DNA of 64,000 bases, from the NCBI GenBank assembly GCA_025200525.1, contig CM045763.1:65669018-65733017 (forward strand), in the 5' to 3' direction. Numbering within the stretch: position 1 is the first letter of the stretch; every line of letters begins with the position of its first letter. The notes below the pieces were generated by a model. It did not search any database and was not told where the DNA came from. It saw nothing but the letters and a program-made list of their open reading frames with translations. The stretch is from Camellia lanceoleosa (lineage: Eukaryota; Streptophyta; Magnoliopsida; Ericales; Theaceae). Both the position numbers and the translations under genes were made by a program. Shown piece by piece: positions 53,140 through 63,852 of the stretch.

Positions 53140-54165
53140 CCATGATCAGTATGGAAGGTTCATCAAAAACAAATAGGAAGATGTGGCGGTTTGTGAAGCT
53201 TGGTGTCACATTTCTAAAAAACCAATTGTTGGTAATTCGCAATCTTATGCTTACTTTTAATGGAGAATTTATGAAATTTATTGCTCATTTCAGAATGATC
53301 AATCAAGAATACAAGTGTCTATCCAATCGCGATGAGGTATAATCATGAAATATTCCAACAAATTTTGTGGATGTTTAGCATAAGTCGAAAATCTACACCC
53401 AAGTGAGATATCTCAAGTTAATATAGTAAGATTTCATCTTCATTTCTTATGTTAGTCTTTTTATTCCTTGTCGTATAAAAATTAACTAATTAATTTATTT
53501 AATATTTTATCCATATAGATGCTTCAAGCAAAACTTTTATACCATCAAGATGAAAAAAAATATTTTGCTTTTGAACATTGTTGACATGTGTTACAAAACA
53601 ATATCAGGTGGTAAGATGTAGCTCCTGCGATCACAATAAAGTCAAGTATACATATACCATTTTTCCCTGATTCAGCCCCGAATCTCCTATGGATAATTAC
53701 ATTTCTCTTGAAGACAATAACAGTCCAAATGTTGATAACAATCCAACTGTTGGTAATAATCCAATTAGTGAGGGTAGTGTCTTTGCAAGGGGTAAAAGGC
53801 CTATGGATAGGAAATCTGCAAAATAATTGCTTTGAAAAAGTCAAACTGTTAAAGTTGAAACCCACAAATTTAACAATTTGTTGGAGACATTTAACCAACA
53901 CCTTGCTGAGAAAGAAATAAAAAAATAAAAAGAGAAGAAAAAAGGGCTCGAGCATTGCAGGAGATAAAAGAACTTGAGATCAAAAAGGAAGAATATTTGC
54001 AGAAGATGAAAGAACTTGAGATCAAAAAGGAAGAACATTTTATAATGACTACGAACATTTCTTATTTGGACCCTTAAACAAAAACGTATTACATAATGCG
54101 CAAAAATGAGATTTTCGCCAAGTGATTCACACATATCAGCAACCCAAATTACTATTTTCTCCTGC
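53140..54165 (+). pseudogene. Harbinger-associated ORF1 remnant (trihelix/NAM-associated type)
   Basis: In PIF/Harbinger elements this DNA-binding partner assists the transposase. Across two or three frames I read 'WCHISKKPIVGNSQSYAYF' (about 53198-53255) and 'YEIYCSF', matching the W..IS.dP.vG..Q....FW.RI pattern. Then come 'LYHQDEKKYFAFEHC' and 'NIRW' (about 53537-53615), a NAM-associated domain pattern, 'KRPMDRKSAK' (about 53793-53822), and a Lys/Glu-rich coiled coil with a 45-bp tandem duplication ('LQ..KELEIKKEE', about 53960-54040). Stops and frame changes are throughout. Host copies of this family are often annotated as glutathione-S-transferase-like by mistake. Confidence 0.65.
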
Positions 54166-54700
54166 CTCATGATGAATATTTATAGGAGAATATATTTTTT
54201 AATTTTGCAATGTCATTTATTTGTCAATGTAATTATTATTATTATTTTTAAAATATAATTTTTATTTTGCAATGTAATGTAGTGGTCCATGTAATTTTAA
54301 TGTAGTTAAATTTTTTTTTTAAAATTTTGTAGTTGTATGTTTTTTTTTTTTTTTTTTTTTTTGGTGGGTTGAATTATATAAAATAAAAAAAATCAAAATT
54401 TTCAATTTTTAAATTTTTTTTTATAATTGTCTAGTCGGGTACAATGTAAATATTTAATTTTTTTTTATAAAAAGTTCGAAAAAGGTCACAAAAGCCAAAA
54501 AAAATAAACAATAAAAAAATCTTTAAAAAATCTATATCCAAACAGCACCTACAAATTGGAGGAAAAGTTGGTTGAGATCTGCCAAAATGACATGTGACTA
54601 TTGGAGCACCATTATTATCATTTGACAATTTACTACTAGTTATTGTCAAATTATAATAATGGCAAATACTATTATAACATTTGTCATTGGAGATGCCTAA

Positions 54701-55318
54701 CAACTTATTTAAGAGGAAAATGAACAAAGTTCAATCTTTATTTTGTCGTCACTTGTTCATTTTTATTTTTTTGTTTCAAAGTTGAGCATGAGGAACAATG
54801 AGCTTAATTGGCTTATGATTACAAGTTTGCTCAATAAATTTCATTCCCCGGTGTAGCAATATAGCATATATTCTCACAAAAGAAGATAAAAATTAGAAAA
54901 CTTGAAATTAATTTTCGTAACATATACATAACTAAGGGACGATACCAGCTTCAACCCATATTATCTACCAATCTAAAAATTTTCTTTATGAGGATCTTAC
55001 ATTAAAAAAAGTCTCAAGTCTAATTCCTCCTTTATTATACGCTTCATTCATTTATTATACCAGCTTCATTTATTAGATGTTCAACAATAACTCAACCTCC
55101 TTTGGATAGATGCTTGAAAAGACTCTGATTGGCTGAGAACAGATGATTTGGATTTGATGATCTTTTGACAAGCAATCAACCATTTCGCTTTCACGATTAT
55201 TTTGGGTAAGTTTGAGAATTTAAAAATATAAAAAATAAAAAAAGGGAGGAAGAAGAAGGTTGGATGGAAAATTTAAATTGACATAAAATGTGAGAATAAA
55301 TTTAATTATTTAGCTAAG
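54701..55318. other. AT-rich DNA, no gene
   Basis: No ORF, repeat pair or terminal motif recognised. Confidence 0.4.
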
Positions 55319-55329
55319 TACATAGCTTA

Positions 55330-55667
55330 AACCCAGGGGTGGGTGGCAACTTGGTAAGGGCTTAGGGTTTAGACCCCTAGGTCTTGGGTTCGATTTCTCT
55401 CTGGGCCAATCTCCTGGGCGTAACACAGTTGATTAGGAGGTTGACCTCAGGATGCCTAATTAGTAGCTTGGTGTGGGTTTAATACTTCCCCGCTGTGCGA
55501 GTCCTGACTTAAGCGGAGCTTGCCTTGGGAGGTCGGGACAAACTTCCAGGTTATAGTCTCTTACTCGGAACGGACAACAGGACACCCTAGTGATCTCCTC
55601 AAGGGGGGCTGCCTTGGACCTGCGGGAGAGTGGAGGATTTTCCTGTAACAAAAAAAAAAAAAAAAAA
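55330..55667 (+). mobile_element. SINE, 338 bp, with 11-bp target duplication
   Basis: Pol III-type internal promoter: A-box-like TGGCAACTTGG (55344-55354) and B box GGTTCGATTTC (55387-55397). The body is GC-richer than its surroundings and ends in an 18-base A tail. Flanked by TACATAGCTTA at 55319-55329 and 55668-55678. No ORF; the one on the minus strand is incidental. Confidence 0.92.
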
Positions 55668-55710
55668 TACATAGCTTATTATGATAAAATGAATTTAAAT
55701 ATATATATAA

Positions 55711-56323
55711 GGGTGAATTACACTAATGGTCCCTATAGTTTAAGACTTGTGTCATTTTAGTCCCTGACTTTTCAATTTTGATACATTTGACCCTAAATTT
55801 TGAATCTTATTCCAAATAAGAACAATTGTAAATACTATTGGATTTTTCAAGAGCAAAATTGTCAATTTAATAAAATATAAATTAATTTGACAAAAATAAA
55901 TGTCAAAAAATTATTTTTGAATTTTTAAAAATTATTTTTAGCTACTAAAGACAAAATTATATAAAATTGATAAATCTTTTAGACATTTTTTTTTTACTAA
56001 ATTAATTTTTATTATGTATTTAAATGATGATTATGTAAAATTAATTTTTAAAAATTAATCATGTAATTTTTATTAATTTTATTTTTAGTGGGCAGAAATA
56101 ATTTTTAAAAAATTTTAAAATATTTTTTTGACATTTATTTTTGTCAAATTAGTTTATATTTTATCAAATTGACGATTTTGCCCTTGAAATTAAGCAATGG
56201 TATGTTCAATTATCCTTATTTAGAACAAGATTCAAAATTCAGGATCAAATGTGTCACAATTGAAAAGTTAGTGACTAAAATGACACAAACTCCAAACTAT
56301 AAAGACTAATAGTTTAATTTGCC
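55711..56323. mobile_element. Foldback MITE, about 613 bp, TIRs of about 300 bp
   Basis: Left GGGTGAATTACACTAATGGTCCC... and right (inverse) GGCAAATTAAACTATTAGTC... pair over almost the whole length ('gtcattttagtccctgactt', 'gaccctaaattttgaatctt', 'aaataaatgtcaaaaaa'). The terminal sequence resembles Mutator-type plant foldback elements. Non-coding. Target duplication not legible. Confidence 0.85.
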
Positions 56324-56456
56324 AAAAAAAAGAAAAAAAAGAAGCAATCATATAATTAACTCTACTTGATTGGACAAGACTAATTTGATTTGAAACAAAA
56401 AATAAAATAAGGGGCAACGTCAATGATTAATTTTTTAGAAAATGATTTGGAGTCCT

Positions 56457-56568
56457 AATTTCCCTCCCCCTAATCTCCTTAATTTCCTGTTTTGGCAATT
56501 GTTTCTTTTTTTTTTTTTTTTTTTTCTTACTTGATATGGAAATTAGGGGGATTAGGGGGAGGGAAATT
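56457..56568. repeat. 31-bp inverted repeat hairpin
   Basis: Left arm 56457-56487 (AATTTCCCTCCCCCTAAT...) and right arm 56538-56568 pair at 29 of 31 positions around a 50-nt loop with a T tract. GC-rich arms in AT-rich DNA. Probably the core of a small MITE. Confidence 0.8.
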
Positions 56569-56627
56569 AGGGGGATGTAGCAAGACCCTAATTTTTTAAC
56601 CCTTATTTATACTCTTTTTATCTCATT

Positions 56628-56760
56628 GGGGTTGGTTTGGGGTGTCCTAAAAAAGTGTACTTTTTGTCTTTTTACGAAAAGATGTGCAGAAAAGTAGAGA
56701 GGTGATGTGATGAAAAAAAGATAAAAAGATAGATTATATAGGTTATGCCAAACAAGGCCC
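56628..56760 (+). mobile_element. MITE of the GGGTTGGTTTGGG family, copy 2
   Basis: GGGGTTGGTTTGGGGTGTCC at the left and ATGCCAAACAAGGCCC at the right. It shares 'ctaaaaaagtgta' and 'agagaggtgatgtga' with the reverse complement of 1139-1322. Confidence 0.65.
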
Positions 56761-56930
56761 AAATCACTATAAAATAGATTTTCATAATACAAAAAAAGTC
56801 TTAAGTAATCTCAATAAACTGCACTAGACAAAGATGCCTCAAATGAAATGGTGTTGTTGCCTTTGTTAAAGTTTTGTTAAACCTATTAAGAAACGAAATA
56901 AAAGAGAAGAACGTAGTCAATTCATTTACT

Positions 56931-57699
56931 GGTAAATTACACTTGCATTTCATATCTATTCTGACTTTGATTTCTTATTTTTAATTGTAACCATTAATTT
57001 CTTGCTTTTTTGCTCAAATTGCAATGTTGTCCCTCTATTAGTTTTGTTAGAATAATGTATAGAGAAAGAGAGAGAGAGTGAATTGTGTATATATTGATAT
57101 CTCTAACAATGTTGAGGAGCTCCTTTATATAGGAGAGGATTACAGATATACATTATGAAAGCAAACCGAAAGTGATCGAAAGGAACCAGCTTTTTGTAAA
57201 CTATATTAAAGCTATGCACTACACTAACATTATAATATTCATGCACTAACTATACACTAACAAATTTGATGTTAAAATTAGTTAATGGAAATTGTCATGT
57301 GACTATCATGGGAGGCATTTTAGAGCAAAAATGTAATTTTATTCCCTTTCTACTTCTTCTTTATTTTTTTACAATTTTCTTTTTGTATTGTATTTTCTAA
57401 ACTTATTACGGGAAGGGCTGATCAGTGGTAATGAGTTCAGAAAATATAATAAAGAAATAAGATATTGTAAAAAATGTAAAATTAATAGAAACAATAAGAA
57501 ATTTACAATTCTTCATAAAAATAAAATAAAATAAAAAAACCTCATGTAATGGTCACCAAATAATTTCCATTATGAAATTTAATACTAAACTGAGAGTATG
57601 ATCACACTACAACTTAACCAAAAATATAAGAAACTGAATATTATAATTAAAAAATATGAGAGATCAAAGTAAAATTAATGTATATTAGTGTAATTTACC
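56931..57699. mobile_element. MITE with GGTAAATTACACT ends, split by a solo LTR
   Basis: Left GGTAAATTACACTTGC, right AGTGTAATTTACCC. Related in end sequence to 55711-56323 (Mutator-type). Its interior is interrupted at 57045-57262 by a copia-like solo LTR. Confidence 0.65.
57045..57262 (-). mobile_element. Copia-like solo LTR, 218 bp
   Basis: TGTTAG...CTAACA termini, flanked by AGTTT (57040-57044) and AATTT (57263-57267), a 4/5 match. On the minus strand it has a canonical CCTATATAAAGGAG TATA region and ends CTCTATACATTATTCTAACA, like TE-C's LTR end. No internal region follows, so it is probably a solo LTR left by LTR-LTR recombination. Confidence 0.75.
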
Positions 57700-59115
57700 C
57701 TCTTTTTTTCTTTTTTTCTTTTTTTTGTGTACCTTGCCTAAAACTCAGCTCTCTGATAAGGCAGAGCCGTGAAAAGTGAAAACTAAAATTTTTTTAAAAA
57801 TTAAATAAAAACCACTTTACTCTGGCTTTTATGGGTGTCCTTCAACAAATGAAACTTCAATTTTGTTAAGAGAATTGTTTTTGAGCAACCCACTACTATA
57901 CTAAACTCTGATTGGGTCCATTAACAAAGCTTTACCAAGTCCATGGAAAGCAGACAATTCGGCCCAAATACGGCTGGCTTAAGTTTTAAAATCTCTTTAT
58001 ATAACAATGAGTCCCGGTAATAACAACCTTAGTTCAGTTCTACGAAGATTAAAATATCAAAATATTTGAGCTGTGTGTAGTTTATCTTTGGAATCATGAT
58101 TTTAAAGGAAAAAATTTTATATCACTTTTTAAAATTTATAATCAAACACATAACTTAAAATTATTCAAAATTCAATTTAAAAATTAATTTTAAAACTCAT
58201 AACTAAACACACAACTCAAAACTTAATTCAAAACTTTTTTGATGATATGGTTCTGAAAATAGTTAGTGATGGGATTGTTAAATTATTTTTATAAAAAAAT
58301 TTTAAAAAATAATTTATATATTTAAAAAATATCTAAAACAAATAATTTTTTTTTTCAAATAACAGGTTGCAAAAAAGAATTTGCATTGTTCCAGTCAACC
58401 GGCCAGACGTCCGGGTGGACGACCGAGTAAACCCAATCCACTCCTTTCAAAATTTAAAATTCAAAAATTCCTTTCAAAACCCATATCTAAACAAATTTTA
58501 TCTTTTTAAAACTCAATTCACAATTCCAGACTCAAATTACAACTTCAAAGAGAAAATCACAATTCCAAAATTAAACCAAACACAACCTTATATTCTCTAT
58601 ATTTTTCACATGATAATGAGTTTGGCTTACAGCTAAGAAAGTCTTCTTCTTCTTCTTCTTCTTCTTCTTCTTCTTTTTTTTTAATTTTTATCTTTAATAA
58701 AAAAAATTAAAAATTATGTCAAGTTTTTTACTTTTCACATTCGTTTTGTATAAACAAATCTAAAATGTTTATTTTGTTTTTGGGTGAATAATCTAAAAAG
58801 TTTATATATATATAAAGTTCACTAAAAAAATATTTAAAAAAAACCAATTATTTTTGCCTTTTTTTAAAAATCCTTTCTAGATTCTTTTTCAATTTTCTTT
58901 TTTAAAGATTAGAATCTAAAAGTATAATTTTTTTAAAAATTTTTACTAAAGACTAAGAAAGCCAACCCTAAACAATCACTCAATACACTTTTCACACATT
59001 TTCTAATACTAAAAATAGTCCTAAAAACTATTTTTAACATTTTCCTATAACAATACTTCATGCTTACAAGAGCTGGCCATTTGAGGGCGGATAAAGAAGG
59101 TTAAAGAAGAGATAT
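57700..59115. other. AT-rich DNA with a (CTT)n microsatellite, no gene
   Basis: A CTT trinucleotide tract lies at 58639-58675. The stretch 58262-58339 is an inverted copy of 63563-63641. A segment rich in 'aactcaaaac/aattcaaaact' (58140-58230) is low complexity. The ORF 58367-58636 has no domain-like content. Confidence 0.5.
58262..58339 (+). repeat. Dispersed inverted repeat, arm 1
   Basis: 'gttagtgatgggattgttaa' through 'atatctaaaac' is about 90 percent inverse-identical to 63563-63641, 5.2 kb away. It may be an end of a larger AT-rich family. Confidence 0.7.
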
Positions 59116-59719
59116 TGTAACGCTCTCAAAATAAATCCAATAATCATATATTCTTAACACGCTCAGACATAGGAGAATAAATCATAAGTACATTTCATCA
59201 GAGTAATCATTACAAAATATATTATGTGTTGACAACAAAAGTAAATGCTCTATGGGTTTACAACTTTCCAAGTCAACACTTGGTTACAAAAAGAGAGTGC
59301 TAACTCTATACAAAGGAAGCCCTTGACTTGATATACATGTAATACAACAAAACAACAAAAGTAGTCCCAGCCACTAAGCCTCCCAAGCTACGTCCTTGGA
59401 GGTGGCATGATACCTGTACCTGAAAATGATGTCCCACATAGGGTGAGCCAACGCCCAGTAGAGATATGCTAAACATAGTATGGGCAATAACTAAAATATC
59501 AGCATTTGATAAACGTTTAGTTCACATAAGTCAATTCATATTTCATTTCAAATACATGACCAATGTGTCCATGTTTTTATTTCATCTCTTAACCAACTTC
59601 TCAATTCACAACTCTGGCTTAGAACTTGGCCATATACTTTAAGTGAGATTACATCCTACATCAACAACGTTTCTATTTCAATTGAAGTAACAACTCGAAT
59701 TAATCATTTCATACTTCAT

Positions 59720-59890
59720 AATAGATACACATTTTAGTACTGTATCCATCTCAGACAAAACACTTCCATATTCCACATATGATACACATTTTAGTGCTGT
59801 ATCAATGTCAAACAAAACACTTCCGTATTCCATATATGATACACATTTTAGTGCTGTATCAATGTCAAACAAAATCCGGTTTAGAGGTCC
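59720..59890. repeat. 57-bp tandem repeat, three copies
   Basis: 'gatacacattttagtgctgtatcaatgtcaaacaaaacacttcc' starts at 59724, 59781 and 59838. Since 57 is a multiple of three, a 73-residue minus-strand ORF runs through it; this is incidental. Confidence 0.9.
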
Positions 59891-60794
59891 ATCCCCCATC
59901 TTCTCCTAAACCGTGGAGTACATCCCCTATCTCCTCCCACACAACACAATGTATATAAACACATATCATATACCTAACCAAACCAATACATAAAATTCAT
60001 GTATTATATCAACCGCCATATTCAATGGCATACTCAACTGATTAGTTTTAGTTTGCCTAATCATCATGCATTGTCTACAACAATCAAGACTATCCTCCAC
60101 CGATAGCCCAAAGCAATTATTTCTAAATAGATAATAATTACGTCCAACAGATAAATATCAACAATTTCAAAAGTGAGCGATTAATAAATCCAACTTCACT
60201 ATTCCATCTCATACTGAGCCAATTTCAATATATTCAACTCAATTTCATATTCTCATGATTTTTCCAAATTAATTATACCAGTTAATTTATGCACAAATTA
60301 GTGCTTTCTCCCCCATTTCTCAATACTAACCCAAAGGTTCAAATATCAACAACTCTTCAACAATACCATCATTTTGAGACCCAAATACATATTCAAGAAT
60401 CAAAAATAACAAAAACCCCCTTTATTCATTTTGAAACCCTAAGTCTCAAAATTTCCCAACTCATACCATCTATACAAATAGCTTAATATTTAGGTTAAAA
60501 TACATAAGAATGAGTAGGAATCCCTACCTCAAATTCGGAGCTCAAAGGAAGATGATGAAGAAATTGAAGATGCTTCAAACCAAGAAATTTTCGAATCAAA
60601 ATAAAGCCCTCGACGATCTCTACAACTTTTACAAAGGCCCAAGACGAGGAAACCACTCATACTAGATCAATCCCTAGAGAGAATGTAAGGTTTTAGAGAG
60701 ATGAGCTCTCAAATCTGTGTTTGGGAAAGTAAAAGAGAGAAAGAGTGTTGAAAAAGTGATCCAAAAAGTGAAATCCTGAAGTGATATACCAGTC

Positions 60795-61080
60795 GCCCCG
60801 CTCGAGCGTCAGACACAGACTCACACTCGAGCTTCAAAAGCGCCGCTGGAGTGTAGATTGCACACTTCCAGGAGTTTTGCAGACATGGTCCCCGCTCGAG
60901 CGGAAGAACGAAAACAAAGGTTCACGCTCGAGTGTCAAAACTCCCGCTCGAGCGTCTAAAGACCTGCAGACAAAAGTACTGAGAGATGAAAAATCACGCT
61001 CGAGTGTCAAAACTCCCACTCGAGTGAAGAAGTAACAACAAAGGGCCCGCTCGAGCGTCAAAATCCCCGCTCGAGCATGA
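60795..61080. repeat. Cluster of CGCTCGAGCG-type palindromes
   Basis: About ten copies of C(G/A)CTCGAG(C/T)G or one-base variants between 60797 and 61075 (for example near 60799, 60824, 60894, 60923, 60944, 60994, 61016, 61046, 61066), mostly followed by TCAAA(A)(C/T)(T/C)CC. Spacing is irregular (20-50 bp) and the local GC is far above the flanks. It lies in the right part of the probable solo LTR. Confidence 0.85.
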
Positions 61081-61950
61081 AGGCCAAAATCTGGTCATCA
61101 ACTCTAGGCTTCAAAACACAACCAACCTGTTTAAAACCTGCCCGACACATCCTATAACTCCAATACAAAGTACGAAAGGATGTAAATAAGATATAAACAA
61201 CTGCTAACATCCATGGAACCAAGTCCGGATCACTGTACAACAAGGGGATAAAACTCGGGATCACTATAGATATTACCGTCTACAATTACACTCAAGAAAT
61301 AAATATTTTTTCAAATGTTAATGTGAATGTGAATGTGCATATCTCCTTAAACTTGGCCTTATCAAGCCTCCTCACTATTCAAAGATCAACATATTAATGG
61401 TAAGCCGTTTTAGGCACGGCATGTAAAAAAAAATTAATAATATATTTTTATATAAACTAATATAAATAATTAAATTTTTGTATACAAATTATGAAATAAA
61501 GAAAATTGAATTTTATAGTTTAAGTATCATAATTTATTTATTATTTTTTAATTTGTCACAAATTTAATTATGTAACTTTCAACCTCTCTTTCTAGAATTG
61601 CAAATTTAGGTGGGCTCAACCCAAGCAACTTGAGTTAAGCTTAAATTTTTTTAAAGATTGAACTGTATAATTTTTAATTAAGTGAGGACTTATACAGAAA
61701 TTCAAAAATTCAAATTAAATTTAAGTGGACTTGGCAGAAACACCAAATAATAACCTGAGCAACCAAAATAAAATTATATATATAAATATATAAATTATTT
61801 GCTAATTTATTTTTTAAAATAATAAATAAAATTAATTAAAAATTTAATATTAATGAACAAAAGAAAAAGCAATATACTTAAGATTTCCAATAGAATTTTT
61901 CTTGAAAACATTTAAAAAATACACCTTTTAAAAAGGGATCATCAAAAGAA

Positions 61951-62172
61951 GGGTTGTTTTGGGAAGTGCCATATTAGCTCACTTTTTTTTTATTATTATT
62001 TTTTTATCTTTTTTGGGTCACATCACATCTCTATTTTTCTACACATTTTTTTGTAAAAAGTAAAAAAATATACTTAATTATCTTTTTTGGGTCACGTCAA
62101 ATCCCTATTTTTCTATACATATTTTTGTAAAAAGTAAAAAAGTATACTTATTTAGCACTTTTCAAACTACCA
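61951..62172 (+). mobile_element. MITE of the GGGTTGGTTTGGG family, copy 3, with internal 74-bp duplication
   Basis: Left GGGTTGTTTTGGGAAGTGCC, right CACTTTTCAAACTACC. Inside, 'atcttttttgggtcac(a/g)tca' and 'ttttgtaaaaagtaaaaaa' repeat with a 74-bp period (62006 and 62080). Less certain than copies 1 and 2. Confidence 0.5.
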
Positions 62173-63415
62173 CTAAGTTGATATTAAAAAAAATTTACTT
62201 TTTATAATGGCATAAATAATTTAAATATGATTTTTTTGAAATTATTTTTAATTTAAAAATTCCAATAAAATATTAAATAGAATAAAAACAAATTTCTTAC
62301 AAAATAAAAGTATTTAAATAAAAAAGGTAAGAAATTTAAAATTTAAATATGGTATTTTTATTTAATATGAAAATAATTCTAGATGAACAATAAATTATCA
62401 TCTATAACCTTCTCCTTTTTTTTTAAATAAAAAAATTTAATGAACTATCACTTTTAATATAAAAAAAAAAAAAATCAACGTTTCTTTCTAATTTATTTTA
62501 ACAAAACTAACTTTTTTAACAATTTGAACCAAAGATATATTTATTTTTTATTTTAATTTCTTTAATTGACAATTGAAATTAAAAATAAAAAAAAAAACTA
62601 ACAAAATCAACCATGTTTGGTAAGTACTAAAAAAGTTATGTTTTGTTTTTTTGTTATAAAAAAAATTATATTAAAAAATATTATTATTCAAGTCTTTATA
62701 ATTTAGAAGGATATAATTTTTTTTAAAAAAAATTTAAAACAAAAAAAGAAGAAAAAAAATTAATAGTTATTAATAATTTGAACACATGTATTTAAAATAA
62801 ATTATATTTAGACCAATAATATTATGACACATTATTATGACACGTGTGAATATTGATCTCATTCTAATTGTAGTAATATATTTTGAAGAAGAATTTAAAT
62901 TTGAAATTTTATTTTATAATTTAATAAAGGATGCAAAATTTAAGGAATGCATATTGATCTCATTTCAATTATAGTAACATAATTTAAGTAAGAATCAAAA
63001 TTTAAAATTTTCTTTTAAGAATATAAAATTAATTTATAGACCAATCATATTGTAACACGTATTAACAAAAAATTAAACAAAATAAAAAAATGAGAAAAAA
63101 GAATTACAACTTTCAACTTTAATGAAATGACAATATTTTGCAACTATAATAATATATAAATATATAGATAAATCATGAAATATATCATTATTTAAAACTT
63201 ATATATTATGGGATAAATCATTATAATTTTAAATTTAAATTACTAAAATATTTTTCATATTTAGTTCCCTTCAAATTTAAATTTTGAAATGGATTGGTAT
63301 ACTTTTCTATTTTTTATTTTATATATTTGATATACTTTCCTTTTGAAAGTCATAAATAAAGAGATATTAATTAATTAATTAATTATTATTATTATTTATT
63401 TTTTTGCTTGAATGA

Positions 63416-63545
63416 GAGCTATCGAGGATTTTTTTAATTATTTAAAATCAAAAAATTAGAAATTTTAGTTTGAGATATTGAAACTCCTACAAACTTGTGG
63501 TTAGAAACTCCCTTTTACTTATATAATATATAGATAGATAGATTT
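63416..63545. repeat. Dispersed AT-rich repeat, copy 2
   Basis: 'gagatattgaaactcctacaaacttgtggttagaaactccc' then a TA tract and GATA tetramers. Diverged copy of 30-166. Confidence 0.55.
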
Positions 63546-63562
63546 AATAAGAATTTATATTT

Positions 63563-63641
63563 GTTTTAGATATTTTTTTAATATACAAATTATTTTTTAA
63601 AGATTTTTTTATAAAAATAATTTAACAATCCCATCACTAAC
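63563..63641 (-). repeat. Dispersed inverted repeat, arm 2
   Basis: Inverse of 58262-58339 ('gttttagatatttttt' to 'atcccatcactaac'). Confidence 0.7.
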
Positions 63642-63712
63642 ATAGTGTATGGGAGAAGTTGAAAAGGATGTAGGAGTAGGTATGAGAGAAATCAAAAAGA
63701 CTTGTGGGTTTG

Positions 63713-63852
63713 GAGAAGTTAATAAATGCGGAGATTTTTTATTAAAATCAAAAATTTAGAAAATTAAGATTAGAATGTTGGAACTCTTACAAGACTTGTA
63801 GGTTAAAAACCCTTTTTTTCCTTATATAATATATACAGATATATAGATATAG
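63713..63852. repeat. Dispersed AT-rich repeat, copy 3
   Basis: 'gttaataaatgcggag' then 'gttggaactcttacaagacttgtaggttaaaaac' and a TA/GATA tail. Closest to 30-166 at its left end. Confidence 0.55.

Larger units (their letters stand above)
51756..54697 (+). mobile_element. Decayed PIF/Harbinger-like element
   Basis: Terminal inverted repeat GAGCATCTCCAATGA (51756) and its inverse GTCATTGGAGATGCC (to 54697). The 3-bp flanks are TAT and TAA, compatible with a decayed TWA-type duplication. A degenerate trihelix/NAM-associated ORF1 remnant (53140-54165) supports the family. No DDE transposase is visible. Subterminal direct repeats 'cacaaatttcataaacaaa' (52015-52130) occur on the left. Confidence 0.7.
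59116..61268. mobile_element. Probable gypsy solo LTR, about 2.15 kb
   Basis: Begins TGTAACGCTCTC, a start typical of Tekay/Del-type LTRs, and is bracketed by GATAT at 59111-59115 and 61269-61273. No gag or pol is adjacent. It contains a 57-bp tandem triplet (59724-59890) and about ten CTCGAG-type palindromes (60795-61075). The right boundary would end ...CTATA rather than CA, so either the terminus is mutated or the end lies a few bases on (for example 'gtctaca' near 61284). Confidence 0.5.

Noticed and set aside
55460..55672. Minus-strand ORF with a Phe-rich start
   Set aside because: Reverse translation of the SINE body and its A tail.
61058..61264. Protein-like minus-strand ORF with WY-rich sequence
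   Set aside because: Lies inside the probable solo LTR, begins without context and shows no domain.
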